A DNA stretch of 64,000 bases, from the NCBI RefSeq assembly GCF_048263515.1, contig NZ_JBLXEC010000005.1, positions 163,140-227,139 of the forward strand, written 5' to 3'. Each line of letters opens with the position of its first letter. Positions within the stretch are counted from its first letter, which is position 1. The position numbers were made by a program, and so were the translations under genes. The stretch is from Marinovum sp048263515 (lineage in GTDB: Bacteria > Pseudomonadota > Alphaproteobacteria > Rhodobacterales > Rhodobacteraceae). Under the pieces are notes generated by a model. It was given only the letters and a program-made list of their open reading frames with translations, was not told the origin of the DNA and searched no databases. Shown here in pieces: positions 36,084-44,623 of the stretch.

Positions 36084-38413
36084 CAGGTCTCCATATCGAG
36101 CGCCAGCGCATAGGCGGCGCGTTCGGTGCCGGTCAGGCGCAGGGCCATGGCTTTCTCGTAGAGCTCGGCAAACTCGGGGATGACGCGCAACTCCGCCGCC
36201 TTTGACTTGTGCCAGGCGAGCCCCTTTGCGTGCCATTCGGCCAGCACCGGATCGGCGAGCAGCCGGTCGAACTCGGCGCGGACCCGCGGCACGTTGCGCT
36301 TGATGGTGATGTCGCGGTGGTCGTTCCAGTCCATGCGGATCCAGTAGTTCAACCCGATGGTGCGGTCGACATGCAGCGCCCGGCCGCGCTGACGCTTGAT
36401 CAGGAAACTTTCGGCCGAGCGCAGTGCGTAGTGGTTGAGCTGCAAGAGGTCATAGCCGATCGAGCGCTTGGAATTGCGCCAGCCGTTTTTTTTCACCTCG
36501 TCGCCCATCGGCTGGCCCGAACCATTCACCCAGGTCACCTTGTCGGCCATCTCGGGCAAGAGCTTGTTGGGCCGGTGGCAGGAGAGCTTTTCATAGGCGC
36601 CGATGTTGCGCACCATGGTCTTGAAGCCCCAGGCGGTGTGCGGCTTGGGGCAGAACTTCGGCGCGCAATGGTCGAACTGCTCGATCACGAAGCGGTCTTC
36701 CAGCGTGGTGACGCCGCCGTGGCCAAAGAGCCGCCAGGTCATCGCCACGTTGGTGGCATCGGGCACCCGGTCGAGGAAATCCTGCAGCGTGCCATTGCCG
36801 CAGCGGATGTTCATGAATTCGTCGACGTCGATATGGATGATCCACTCGGCGTTCTGGATCACCGGTTCCTTGAGCGATTGGTTCAGCGCATATTGCTGCG
36901 GCGACTTGCCCGACCAGACTTCGTTGTTGCGGTGTTCCAGCAGGCCCAACGCCTGCAGCCGGCCGAGGATCTCGTCTGTGCCGTCCTCGCAGCCGTTGGT
37001 GTAGATCAGGAAGTTGTCGACGCCGATGGCGCGGTGATAGGCCACCCATTCGAGGATGTAGGGCGCCTCGTTCTTCATGCAGCCGACGATGACATTGCCG
37101 GCTGACCCCTCGGGCAGCACGCGCGCCGGGGCAGGGGCAAAGGCCGCGGCCAGCTCTTCTTCGTTGACGCGGCCAAGCCGGTTGTGCGGCGCAAAGGGCC
37201 CGCCGCGCAGCTGGGCGAATTTCTCCTGTGCCAGTGCCGGCATGACCTCGGCCGCGGCCTCTGACAATCCCTCGATCCGGCCGTTGGCCTTTTGCGTTGC
37301 CTCGGCGGCCTTGGCGTCACGACTGGCCTTTTCGATCCGCGGCATGGCGGCCAGCAAGTATTGCGAGGCGCGAAAGCCGCGCGTCGTCTCGACCTCCTGC
37401 CAGGTCGGTTGCGGCGCATCGGGGGTGAAGGCGCGGGCCAGCGCCGGGTCGTCCTGCGCCAGAGCGGCGAGGTCCGCGGCAAACCGTTCGGCAATCGGCG
37501 TCAGCGAGCCGGGGTGCATCGGCGCGCCCCTGACCCGCAGGTCGCCCAGCATCCGCTTCCAGATCTGCCGCGGCACCCGGTGCTCGCCCTGCGCCAGCAG
37601 CCGCGTCAGCACGTCGTTGAACTGCCGTGCGCGGGCCAGCCATTCGGCGGCGGGCATGGCGGGCGGCGCCATCGGTTCGACCTTGCCGATCTGGTCGTCG
37701 AGGCCGAAGCTTTCGCGCAGCTCTTCGGTCACATCCTCGCGGCAGAGCGCCGCCACGTCGAGCGGCCGGAAGCGGAAGCAATCCTCGCCGAAGACATCCT
37801 GCCAATGTGCCCGAAGCGCCCGGTAATCGAGCCAGGCCGGCGCCATCTGCACCTCGGGGAAGATGCCTTGATCGGGCCGTCCCTTGGGCCGGTCCTCCAG
37901 TGCCGCGACCCACCAGTCGGGCTGCGCGGCCAGCCGAAGCTCCAGCTCCAGCGAGCGCAGGCGGCCGTCGAGCACCTGCACGATGTAGTGCCGCAGCAGC
38001 ATCCGCGCCGGGCAGTCGACATGGGCGATCACCTCGATCTCGTCAGTGATCGGCAGCAGAACCGCCCTTAACCGCTCCAGTTCTGACGTGTTCAGCAGCG
38101 TGCTGCCGAACTGATGCGCCGAGAGGATCAGGTGGCTGGCGCCGCTGACCTCGACCTCGCGCGCCAGCGCCTCGGTCACATCGGCGCGCAGCTGCGCCTG
38201 CCGGCGGGGGTCAGCAAAGCCGCGGTTGTGGCGCAGGGTGTCCACCGTGCCAGGATCGCTGACCGCCATGAACAGCCGCGTGTGATTGCGCGCGCCGGGG
38301 CTGCGGGCAAAGAGCACGCCGCTGCGCAAGAGCTGCCGCCGCTTGGCATCCAGCACCTCCTGCAGCCGCGTCGCGGCCCAGAGGTCCGGCCCGATATGGA
38401 GGCTGATCTTCAT
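36083..38413 (-). CDS. Fusion: degenerate sulfotransferase-like domain plus glycosyltransferase
   Basis: 776 residues in two parts. The first 330 or so begin MKISLHIGPDLWAATRLQEVL and continue with NHTRLF, LILSAHQFGS and VIAHVDCPARMLLRHY. This is the layout of Roseobacter sulfotransferase-like proteins, but the PAPS loop (normally H-I-G-T-x-K-T-G-T-T-S) is replaced by H-I-G-P-D-L-W-A-A-T-R, so the domain may be inactive. After an Ala-rich linker a Glyco_tranf_2_4 domain starts near residue 440 (VIVGCMKNEAPYILEW) with HIDVDEFMNIRCGNG, HRPNKLLPE and LNHYALRSAESFLIK. It overlaps the sulfotransferase gene upstream by 4 bases. Confidence 0.75.
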   Translation of the reverse strand: MKISLHIGPDLWAATRLQEVLDAKRRQLLRSGVLFARSPGARNHTRLFMAVSDPGTVDTLRHNRGFADPRRQAQLRADVTEALAREVEVSGASHLILSAHQFGSTLLNTSELERLRAVLLPITDEIEVIAHVDCPARMLLRHYIVQVLDGRLRSLELELRLAAQPDWWVAALEDRPKGRPDQGIFPEVQMAPAWLDYRALRAHWQDVFGEDCFRFRPLDVAALCREDVTEELRESFGLDDQIGKVEPMAPPAMPAAEWLARARQFNDVLTRLLAQGEHRVPRQIWKRMLGDLRVRGAPMHPGSLTPIAERFAADLAALAQDDPALARAFTPDAPQPTWQEVETTRGFRASQYLLAAMPRIEKASRDAKAAEATQKANGRIEGLSEAAAEVMPALAQEKFAQLRGGPFAPHNRLGRVNEEELAAAFAPAPARVLPEGSAGNVIVGCMKNEAPYILEWVAYHRAIGVDNFLIYTNGCEDGTDEILGRLQALGLLEHRNNEVWSGKSPQQYALNQSLKEPVIQNAEWIIHIDVDEFMNIRCGNGTLQDFLDRVPDATNVAMTWRLFGHGGVTTLEDRFVIEQFDHCAPKFCPKPHTAWGFKTMVRNIGAYEKLSCHRPNKLLPEMADKVTWVNGSGQPMGDEVKKNGWRNSKRSIGYDLLQLNHYALRSAESFLIKRQRGRALHVDRTIGLNYWIRMDWNDHRDITIKRNVPRVRAEFDRLLADPVLAEWHAKGLAWHKSKAAELRVIPEFAELYEKAMALRLTGTERAAYALALDMET

Positions 38414-39054
38414 GCGGTTTCCTCGTCCTGCGCGATCTTCACCGGGTTGGCATTGGCCTGACCCCACCAGGGCACGTCGCGCCCCAGATAGGCGCCCAGC
38501 CGCGCGGCGGCGCCCTCGTCGCCCACGTCGAGACGCAGGAAATCCTCCGCCCCGGCAAAGAACCGCTCGAGCGCGGCGTAATGCCCGGCGATCCAGGTCT
38601 CGCGCTCGCGGCTGGTCACGCCATAGCCCGCCGGCAGCCCGGGAATGTCCGCCGCGGGCAGGCGTTCCGTCCCGAGGTTCGACCAGCGCAGCATCGAATC
38701 CGAGATCTCCTCGGGCCGCCGCCAGGTGGCCAGAAAGCGCGTGCCGGGATGCTGCTCGCGGATCGCCGCCAGCAGGCCATAGTCGAACTGCGGCCAGATC
38801 GAACGGGGCGGGCGCAGGGCGCTGATCTCGGAAAACCCGTCGAACTCGTCGAGGCCGTGCAGCGGATCACCGCGCAGGAAATAGCCGTCATAGAGCATCT
38901 CGCCGACAAAGCGGCCATGCAGGGCGCGGTCCTCGGTCTGCACCGGCTTGATCCGGTGATCGGCCACATGCAGCCCGGCCTTGCGCAGTGCCCGCGCCAG
39001 CGTCGTGGTGCCGGATTTCGGCAGGCCGAGATTGATGACGCGCAGCCGGCTCAT
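38410..39054 (-). CDS. Sulfotransferase family protein
   Basis: 214-residue enzyme expected to transfer sulfate from PAPS. VINLGLPKSGTTTLARALRK is the intact 5'-phosphosulfate loop at residues about 6-25. FLATWRRPEEISDSMLRW fits the 3'-phosphate-binding segment with the conserved Arg and Ser. It overlaps both neighbours by 4 bases within a glycosyltransferase operon, so the acceptor is probably a sugar of the same polysaccharide or glycolipid. The PAPS pathway genes at 44.6-50 kb would supply the donor precursor. Confidence 0.8.
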   Translation of the reverse strand: MSRLRVINLGLPKSGTTTLARALRKAGLHVADHRIKPVQTEDRALHGRFVGEMLYDGYFLRGDPLHGLDEFDGFSEISALRPPRSIWPQFDYGLLAAIREQHPGTRFLATWRRPEEISDSMLRWSNLGTERLPAADIPGLPAGYGVTSRERETWIAGHYAALERFFAGAEDFLRLDVGDEGAAARLGAYLGRDVPWWGQANANPVKIAQDEETA

Positions 39055-40091
39055 GGCAGCGCCAACACCGGCGTATCGCCGATCCGTTCGCGCAGCGTCT
39101 CTTCCTCGGGCGGCAGGGTCGAGGCCGCGCGCAACTGTGCCTGCATCTGCTGATAGACCTCCTGCTGCACCAGCGCGTCGCGGCGCGACCGGTGCAGCCG
39201 CACCGTCTCTTCATGCAACTCAGCAATCCCCGGCAAAGCCTTGAGCACCGCGATCTGCGCCTCGAGCTTCGGCAGCATCCGCAGGATCGTGCGATCCTCC
39301 CATGCGTCGTCGTTGCGTTCGCGCCAGTAGCTGTCGTCGAAATCGCGGTTCTCGCGGTTGACGTCGCCCCGGTCATTCTTGACGAGGTAGCTGTCGAGCG
39401 AGCGCAGGGCGTAATGGTTCAACGTCGCGTGGCTGCGCGCGCCGGCGGCGGGAAACTTGCGCAGCCGCCGCTTGTTGGCCGCCTGCAGAAAGGCCTCCGG
39501 CACATCGCGGCCAGAGGCGTCCGTCCAGACCGGGGCAGGAACCTTGCCCACCCGGTGAAACGGCCGATGCGCACCGTAATATTGCAGAGGAAAGTCCTTG
39601 CGCACCAGTGTCTTGACCTCGATGGCGCTCTCGCCGCACCAGAGATCGGGATTGTGGCAGCGGGTGAACTGGGCAATCACCGGCCGGTCCTCGAAGGCCT
39701 CGATCCCGGCATTGGCAAAGAACTGAAATGTCACCGAGATCGCCTGCGGATCGCCGCAGGCAGCGATCAGCGCCGGAATGGTGTGATCGCCCACGTGGAT
39801 GTTCAGGAACTCGTCCACATCCGCCACCCAGAGCCAGTCGGCCTCGCGCACCACTTCCTGCCGGCGCGCATCCTTCAGCGCCTCCATCTGATAGTTGCGC
39901 CCCTCGGCTGGGTTGGGCAGGTGCACCACCACGCCATGATCCGCCAGCCGGTCGAGCAGCCGGTCGGTGCCATCGGAACAATCGTTGGAATAGAACAGGT
40001 GCTGGCCGACCCCGATCAGCCGGTTGTAGGCGATCCATTCCAGCAGGAACGGGCCTTCATTCTTGACACATGTCACGGCGGTTATGCGCAT
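39051..40091 (-). CDS. Glycosyltransferase family 2 protein (Glyco_tranf_2_4 type)
   Basis: 346 residues and first gene of the operon. It starts MRITAVTCVKNEGPFLLEW, with YSNDCSDGTD, the metal motif VADVDEFLNIHVGDH near residue 91, AHRPFHRVGKVP and LNHYALRSLDSYLVKNDRGD. It ends in a long charged helical tail (ELHEETVRLHRSRRDALV). GGAG nine bases before the ATG supports the start. It is paralogous to the other four transferases in the window. Specificity is unknown. Confidence 0.82.
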   Translation of the reverse strand: MRITAVTCVKNEGPFLLEWIAYNRLIGVGQHLFYSNDCSDGTDRLLDRLADHGVVVHLPNPAEGRNYQMEALKDARRQEVVREADWLWVADVDEFLNIHVGDHTIPALIAACGDPQAISVTFQFFANAGIEAFEDRPVIAQFTRCHNPDLWCGESAIEVKTLVRKDFPLQYYGAHRPFHRVGKVPAPVWTDASGRDVPEAFLQAANKRRLRKFPAAGARSHATLNHYALRSLDSYLVKNDRGDVNRENRDFDDSYWRERNDDAWEDRTILRMLPKLEAQIAVLKALPGIAELHEETVRLHRSRRDALVQQEVYQQMQAQLRAASTLPPEEETLRERIGDTPVLALP

Positions 40092-40141
40092 CTCGTCGCA
40101 CTCCGGCCCGTGTCTCTGACGCTCTGCATTGCTGCCCCGTG

Positions 40142-40191
40142 ATCGCGGTGTCCCGCGATACTGCCGCCTCTTGGTTATATTTTTGCAAAAA
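40142..40191. promoter_or_regulatory. Divergent promoter region of glycosyltransferase operon and coxD
   Basis: The 210-base divergent spacer contains ATCGCGG-TGTC-CCGCGAT (40142-40159, 7-bp arms) and a perfect 12-bp AT-rich palindrome TTTTTGCAAAAA (40180-40191) next to TATAT. Both are candidate regulator sites. No factor can be named. Confidence 0.4.
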
Positions 40192-40301
40192 CTCGCATGT
40201 TAGCGGCCTTGCGTCAATTGCGCCGGGGCTTGCACGACTTTTGTCGCCTTGACCCGAGAGGGGGGGCGTGTAGCCCTTGCACGGCAACAAAGAGGGTCCC
40301 C

Positions 40302-41213
40302 ATGACACCATTACCGGCAAGCATCGACGCGGTTCAGACCATGCTGGGCGCTCAGGATTATGTCTGCGACCGGGCGCTCGGCACGGTGACCTTCCTGGCG
40401 CTGACCCTGGGCAAGCCGCTGTTTCTCGAGGGCGAGCCCGGCACCGGCAAGACCGAGATCGCCAAGGCCATCGCCGCGGGCCTCGGCCGCCGGCTGATCC
40501 GCCTGCAGTGCTACGAAGGCCTCGATGCGGGCTCGGCGGTCTATGAATGGAATTTCCCGGCGCAGATGGTGGCGATCCGCACCGCCGAGGCCGAGGGCAA
40601 TGCCGACCGCAATCTGCTGAAACAGGAGCTCTTCGGCCCCGACTACCTGATCGAACGGCCGCTGCTCGAAGCGATGCGCCCGGATGAAAACGGCGCGCCG
40701 GTGCTGCTGATCGACGAGCTTGACCGCACCGACGAGCCCTTCGAGGCCTTTCTGCTCGAGGCGCTGTCTGACTATCAGGTCACCATCCCCGAGCTCGGCA
40801 CCATCAAGGCCCCCGAGCCGCCGATCGTCATCCTGACCTCGAACCGCACCCGCGAGGTGCATGACGCGCTCAAACGCCGCTGTCTCTACCATTGGGTCGA
40901 CTACCCCGATTTCAGCCGCGAAATGGACATCCTGCACGCCCGCGTCCCCGAGGCCGCCGAGACCCTGAGCCGCGAGATCGTGGCCTTCGTGCAGTCCCTG
41001 CGCACCGAAGACATCTTCAAGCGCCCCGGCGTGGCCGAGACCATCGACTGGGCGAAATGCCTGCTGGCGCTCGACGTCATCGCGCTCTCACCGCAGGTGA
41101 TCTCCGACACGCTCGGCGCGATCCTGAAGTATCAGGACGACATCGCCCGCCTGCAGGGCTCCGAGGCCAAGCGCATCCTCGACGAGGCTCGCGCCTCGCT
41201 CGAGCCGGCATGA
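40302..41213 (+). CDS. coxD: MoxR-family AAA ATPase, CoxD-like
   Basis: 303-residue AAA+ chaperone of the MoxR type. Walker A EGEPGTGKT lies at 43-51, Walker B is VLLIDELDR, and the sensor region is VILTSNRTREVHDALKRRCLYHWVDYP. In CO dehydrogenase clusters, CoxD helps insert sulfur or copper at the Mo site and works with a VWA partner. Here that partner, coxE, follows after one small gene. The ATG at 40302 is chosen over the longer frame because MTPLPASIDAVQ is a typical MoxR N-terminus. The stop overlaps the next ATG by 4 bases. Confidence 0.85.
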   Translation: MTPLPASIDAVQTMLGAQDYVCDRALGTVTFLALTLGKPLFLEGEPGTGKTEIAKAIAAGLGRRLIRLQCYEGLDAGSAVYEWNFPAQMVAIRTAEAEGNADRNLLKQELFGPDYLIERPLLEAMRPDENGAPVLLIDELDRTDEPFEAFLLEALSDYQVTIPELGTIKAPEPPIVILTSNRTREVHDALKRRCLYHWVDYPDFSREMDILHARVPEAAETLSREIVAFVQSLRTEDIFKRPGVAETIDWAKCLLALDVIALSPQVISDTLGAILKYQDDIARLQGSEAKRILDEARASLEPA

Positions 41214-41761
41214 CGGCACCGGTCATCCATCTCTGCGGCTGGCCCGGGTCGGGCAAGGCGACCATCGGCCGGTGCCTCGCAGCGGCGCTGGGCGGCAGGC
41301 TGATCGACAACCACCTGATGCTCGATCCCGCCAGCGCCCTGTTCGACCGCAGCGATCCGCGCCATGCGCGGCTGCGCGAAGGCCTGCGCCGGGCGATCTA
41401 CGACGCGGCCCGCGGGCTGCCGGAGGATGTGGCGCTGGTGGTGACCGATGCGCTGGCCGAGACCGAGCGGGACCGACAGCTCTTTGCCCCCACCGAGGCG
41501 CTGGCGCAGGCGCGGGGGGCGCCGCTTCTGGCGGTGACCCTGGCGATTTCGCCGGAAGAGAACCTGCGCCGCCTGACCGATCCGCCGCGACAGGCCCGCA
41601 GCAAGCTGACCGACCCCGATGTGTTGACCTCGCTGCGCGCCGACCACAGACTGCTGCGCCCCGCCGGCGCGATCACCGTCGATGTCACCGACCTGAGCGC
41701 AGAAGAGGCCGCCACCGCAATTCTGGGAGCGTTGTCCCTGCAGCGTGCGACCGATGCCTGA
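41210..41761 (+). CDS. P-loop kinase-like protein with altered Walker A
   Basis: 183-residue protein of the nucleotide-kinase fold. The P-loop reads GWPGSGKATIG (residues 10-20), with Ala where Ser or Thr normally binds magnesium. A Thr follows immediately. DNHLMLDPAS, VVTDALAETERDRQ and LRRLTDPPRQARSKLTDPD resemble small-molecule or shikimate/chloramphenicol-phosphotransferase-like kinases. It is translationally coupled to coxD (ATGA) and overlaps coxE by 8 bases, so it sits inside the maturation operon. Substrate unknown; it may phosphorylate a small molecule or only bind nucleotide. Confidence 0.7.
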   Translation: MTAPVIHLCGWPGSGKATIGRCLAAALGGRLIDNHLMLDPASALFDRSDPRHARLREGLRRAIYDAARGLPEDVALVVTDALAETERDRQLFAPTEALAQARGAPLLAVTLAISPEENLRRLTDPPRQARSKLTDPDVLTSLRADHRLLRPAGAITVDVTDLSAEEAATAILGALSLQRATDA

Positions 41762-43019
41762 ATACGCCCCGCTCGAATTGCCGGACCATCCGGCCCTGAC
41801 CGAGAATATCACCCATTTCGCCCGCGCCCTGCGCAAGGCCGGCCTGCCGATCGGCCCCGGCCGGGTGATCGAGGCGATCCGTGCGGTCGAGGCGGCGGGC
41901 TTTACCGAGAAACGCGACTTCTACTGGACCCTGCATTCGGTCTTCGTCAACAAGCCCGAGCAGCGTGTGGTCTTTACCCAGATCTTCCGGCTCTACTGGC
42001 GCGATCCGCGCTACATGGAGCACATGATGTCGCTGATGCTGCCAGCGATCCGCGGCGTTCAGGAAGAGCGCAGCGCCAAGGCGGCCGAGAAGCGCGCGGC
42101 CGAAGCGCTGCTGGACGGTGCCGACCTGCCAGAGCCCGAGGAGCCGTCGAAAGGGGGCGAAGAGGAGCCGATGATCGAGGTTGACGCCTCGCGCACCATG
42201 TCGGCCGAGGAAAAGCTGCGCTGTCTCGATTTCGAACAGATGAGCACCGAGGAAATGGCCCGCGCGCGGCGCATGCTGGCCCGTCTCACCCTGCCGGTGC
42301 CGCCGATCAAGTCACGCCGCGCCCGCGCCAGCCGCCAGGGCCATCGGGTGGATTTCGGCAAGACCCTGCGGCTCTCGATGCGCCGCGGCGGCCAGCTGCG
42401 GGAGCTGGCGCTCAAGGAACCGCGCCTGCGCTGGCCCAACCTCGTGGTGCTCTGCGACATCTCGGGCTCGATGAGCACCTATTCCCGCACCATCCTGCAT
42501 TTCCTGCACGCGGTCTCGAACGAAAAGGGCGCGGGATGGGCCAAGGTGCATGCCTTCACCTTCGGCACCCGGCTGACCAACATCACCCGCCACCTGCGCC
42601 AACGCGATGTCGACGCCGCTTTGGCGGCCGCCGGTGCCGAGGCGCAGGACTGGGAGGGCGGCACCCGGATCGGCGACTGCCTGCATGACTTCAACCGTGA
42701 CTGGTCGCGTCGGGTGATGGGGCAGGGGGCAGTGGTGCTCTTGATCACCGACGGGCTCGACCGCGGCGATCCCGAGGCGCTCGACAAGACCATGGAGCGG
42801 CTGCACCTCTCCTCGCGCCATCTCGTCTGGATTAACCCGCTGCTGCGCTGGGATGGCTTTGCCGCCAAGGCGACCGGCATCCGCACCATGCTGCCCCATG
42901 TCGACACCTTCCGCGCCGGTCACAGCATCGACAGCCTCGAGGCGCTGGCCGAGGCGATCTCCAAGCCCAACGACCCGGGCGAAAAATACCGACTTTTAAA
43001 GGCCAACCAAATTTCTTAA
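41754..43019 (+). CDS. coxE: VWA-domain protein, CoxE-like
   Basis: 421-residue cytosolic protein of the CoxE family, partner of the MoxR ATPase CoxD in maturing molybdenum hydroxylases. ENITHFARALRKAGLPIGPGRV is the family start, quoted by its ends E-N-I-T-H-F and G-P-G-R-V. The VWA MIDAS D-I-S-G-S is at residue 235 (VVLCDISGSM), with GGTRIGDCLHDF and ITDGLDRGDPE completing the metal site. The ATG at 41754 lacks a clear ribosome site and probably relies on coupling; a GTG at 41745 is possible. The last codons are unusually A+T-rich and border a low-G+C gene. Confidence 0.88.
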   Translation: MPEYAPLELPDHPALTENITHFARALRKAGLPIGPGRVIEAIRAVEAAGFTEKRDFYWTLHSVFVNKPEQRVVFTQIFRLYWRDPRYMEHMMSLMLPAIRGVQEERSAKAAEKRAAEALLDGADLPEPEEPSKGGEEEPMIEVDASRTMSAEEKLRCLDFEQMSTEEMARARRMLARLTLPVPPIKSRRARASRQGHRVDFGKTLRLSMRRGGQLRELALKEPRLRWPNLVVLCDISGSMSTYSRTILHFLHAVSNEKGAGWAKVHAFTFGTRLTNITRHLRQRDVDAALAAAGAEAQDWEGGTRIGDCLHDFNRDWSRRVMGQGAVVLLITDGLDRGDPEALDKTMERLHLSSRHLVWINPLLRWDGFAAKATGIRTMLPHVDTFRAGHSIDSLEALAEAISKPNDPGEKYRLLKANQIS

Positions 43020-43029
43020 ATAGTTGTCT

Positions 43030-43989
43030 ATGCAGATCGGACGCCTTGAGAAACTAAACATTCGGAATGTCTGGCCAAAAGAAGACTATGACTTCACACC
43101 TTGGCTTGCGCTTCCTGAGAACCTTTCCTTGCTGGCCAACGAGCTGGGCCTTGGGGAGCTTATAGAAATAACTGAAGAAGTTGCCGTCGGCTCTTTTCGG
43201 GCAGACATTGTTTGCCAGGATGCCGGCGAGCGTACAGTCATTATCGAGAACCAGTTTTCGGTTTCGGATCATCGGCATCTTGGCCAGATCATGACTTACC
43301 TCGTAGGCGCCGAGGCTCACACTGTTGTCTGGGTCGCAGAAACCCTGAGAGACGAGCATCGCGCTGTCATCGATTGGTTGAACGAGATAACCCCCCGTGA
43401 ATACGCATTTTTCGGCGTTGAGATTGAAGTTTGGCGTATCGCCGATAGCGTCCCTGCTCCAAAGTTCGAAGTTGTGGTCCGCCCGAATGAATGGTCGCGC
43501 ATTCAGAAGGAACGTCTTCGCGCCAACGAAATGCAGGACTATCAGCGACGCATGGAATATTGGCAGGCGTTCCTTGATCGGTTTCCTTTGTCTGATAGCC
43601 TTTCCCCGCCCTCCAGAGCTCCGAACCAAGGTTGGCTAAAGATGGCCCTCACGGGGGAGGACGCCCTAAAGGATTGCGGGATATACGCCTACCGGATGCT
43701 CAAGAGAAACCAGATTGGCGTCTTTCTTTCATTAGGCCGTCATGATGCCGATGTGTTCGCGCAATGGCTTAAAAGCTCCAAGCAATATCCATCGCTTGAC
43801 CCCGAGCGGTGGAAGCAGAACCGGAGCGGGCTCTTTCAGAACTTCAGTACGCTGGAGGCAGACGCCTTGGATGAAGCCGACTGGCCGCGCCAACACAACT
43901 GGATGTACGAACGCGTTGAGGCGCTGCTTCGCGACTGGCGAGAGGGTTTAAGGGGCGAAGTCGAAGCATTGTTCATTCGGAGGCCATGA
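43030..43989 (+). CDS. DUF4268-like protein with PD-(D/E)xK nuclease-type core
   Basis: 319 residues. The N-terminal part VAVGSFRADIVCQD and TVIIENQFSVSDHRHLGQIMTYL contains D59, E73 and Q75, a D...E-x-Q arrangement typical of PD-(D/E)xK nuclease-fold proteins. The second half (RRMEYWQAFLDRFPL, WLKMALTG, QNRSGLFQNFSTL) resembles DUF4268. G+C falls sharply: the line 43081-43140 is 31 of 60, against about two thirds in neighbours. A likely recent acquisition, possibly defence-related, but alone, with no methylase or partner. ATG 43030 is preferred to TTG 43024. Confidence 0.7.
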   Translation: MQIGRLEKLNIRNVWPKEDYDFTPWLALPENLSLLANELGLGELIEITEEVAVGSFRADIVCQDAGERTVIIENQFSVSDHRHLGQIMTYLVGAEAHTVVWVAETLRDEHRAVIDWLNEITPREYAFFGVEIEVWRIADSVPAPKFEVVVRPNEWSRIQKERLRANEMQDYQRRMEYWQAFLDRFPLSDSLSPPSRAPNQGWLKMALTGEDALKDCGIYAYRMLKRNQIGVFLSLGRHDADVFAQWLKSSKQYPSLDPERWKQNRSGLFQNFSTLEADALDEADWPRQHNWMYERVEALLRDWREGLRGEVEALFIRRP

Positions 43990-44023
43990 GGGCATCCCTT
44001 CAAGGCCGCACGCCCCCCCCGCC

Positions 44024-44482
44024 TCACAACGCCAGCGCCGTCGTCGACTTGATCTCTTCCATCGACAGAAGCGCCGTCACGTTGTGCACCTTCACCTCTG
44101 AAATCAGCGCCTGGTAGAAGGTGTCATAGGCCCGCGCATTGGCCACCCGCACCTTCAGGATATAATCGATGTCGCCCGCCAGCCGGTGCGCCTCCTGCAC
44201 CTCGGGCCGCTCCTGCAGCGCCTTCAGAAAGGCCTTCTGCCAGGTGGCATCGTGCTCGGACGTGCGGATCAGCACGAAGAAACAGGCCTCGAACCCCAGC
44301 TTCTCGGCATCGAGTTGAACCGTCTGCGCGCCGATGATCCCGGCCTCGCGCATCTTGCGGATTCGGTTCCACACCGGGGTCTTGGAAGAGCCCACAACCT
44401 TGGCAATCTCGTCCAGCGAACGGCTGGCGTCCTGCTGCAGCGCCCTGAGGATTTTCCGATCGGTGTCGTCGATACGTGCCAT
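44024..44482 (-). CDS. Lrp/AsnC family transcriptional regulator
   Basis: 152-residue regulator: N-terminal helix-turn-helix (DDTDRKILRALQQDASRSL, VGSSKTPVWNRIRKM) and a C-terminal RAM ligand-binding domain (EVQEAHRLAGDIDYILKVRV). It is divergent from cysG across a 141-base spacer holding an A+T-rich palindrome. It therefore probably controls the sulfate-assimilation cluster, as the same gene order recurs in Rhodobacterales. The effector (for example a sulfur compound or amino acid) is not known. Start chosen at MARIDDTDRK. Confidence 0.9.
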   Translation of the reverse strand: MARIDDTDRKILRALQQDASRSLDEIAKVVGSSKTPVWNRIRKMREAGIIGAQTVQLDAEKLGFEACFFVLIRTSEHDATWQKAFLKALQERPEVQEAHRLAGDIDYILKVRVANARAYDTFYQALISEVKVHNVTALLSMEEIKSTTALAL

Positions 44483-44578
44483 GTGTCCGGCCTTTCCCGC
44501 CTTTTCGAAACAAGCGTTCCTTCTCCGGCTCCCATTAGAACGATCATCCTTAAATCCGCAACCCACTAGCGGGAAAAC

Positions 44579-44591
44579 AGGAAAATTTCCT
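44579..44591. promoter_or_regulatory. AT-rich palindrome in lrp-cysG divergent spacer
   Basis: AGGAAAATTTCCT is a perfect 6-1-6 palindrome, followed by TATATAT, which may be a promoter -10 of cysG. Its position and A/T-rich centre fit an Lrp-type site overlapping the cysG promoter. Confidence 0.5.
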
Positions 44592-44623
44592 ATATATCAC
44601 CCAAGGGCAACCAGGAGAGTCTT

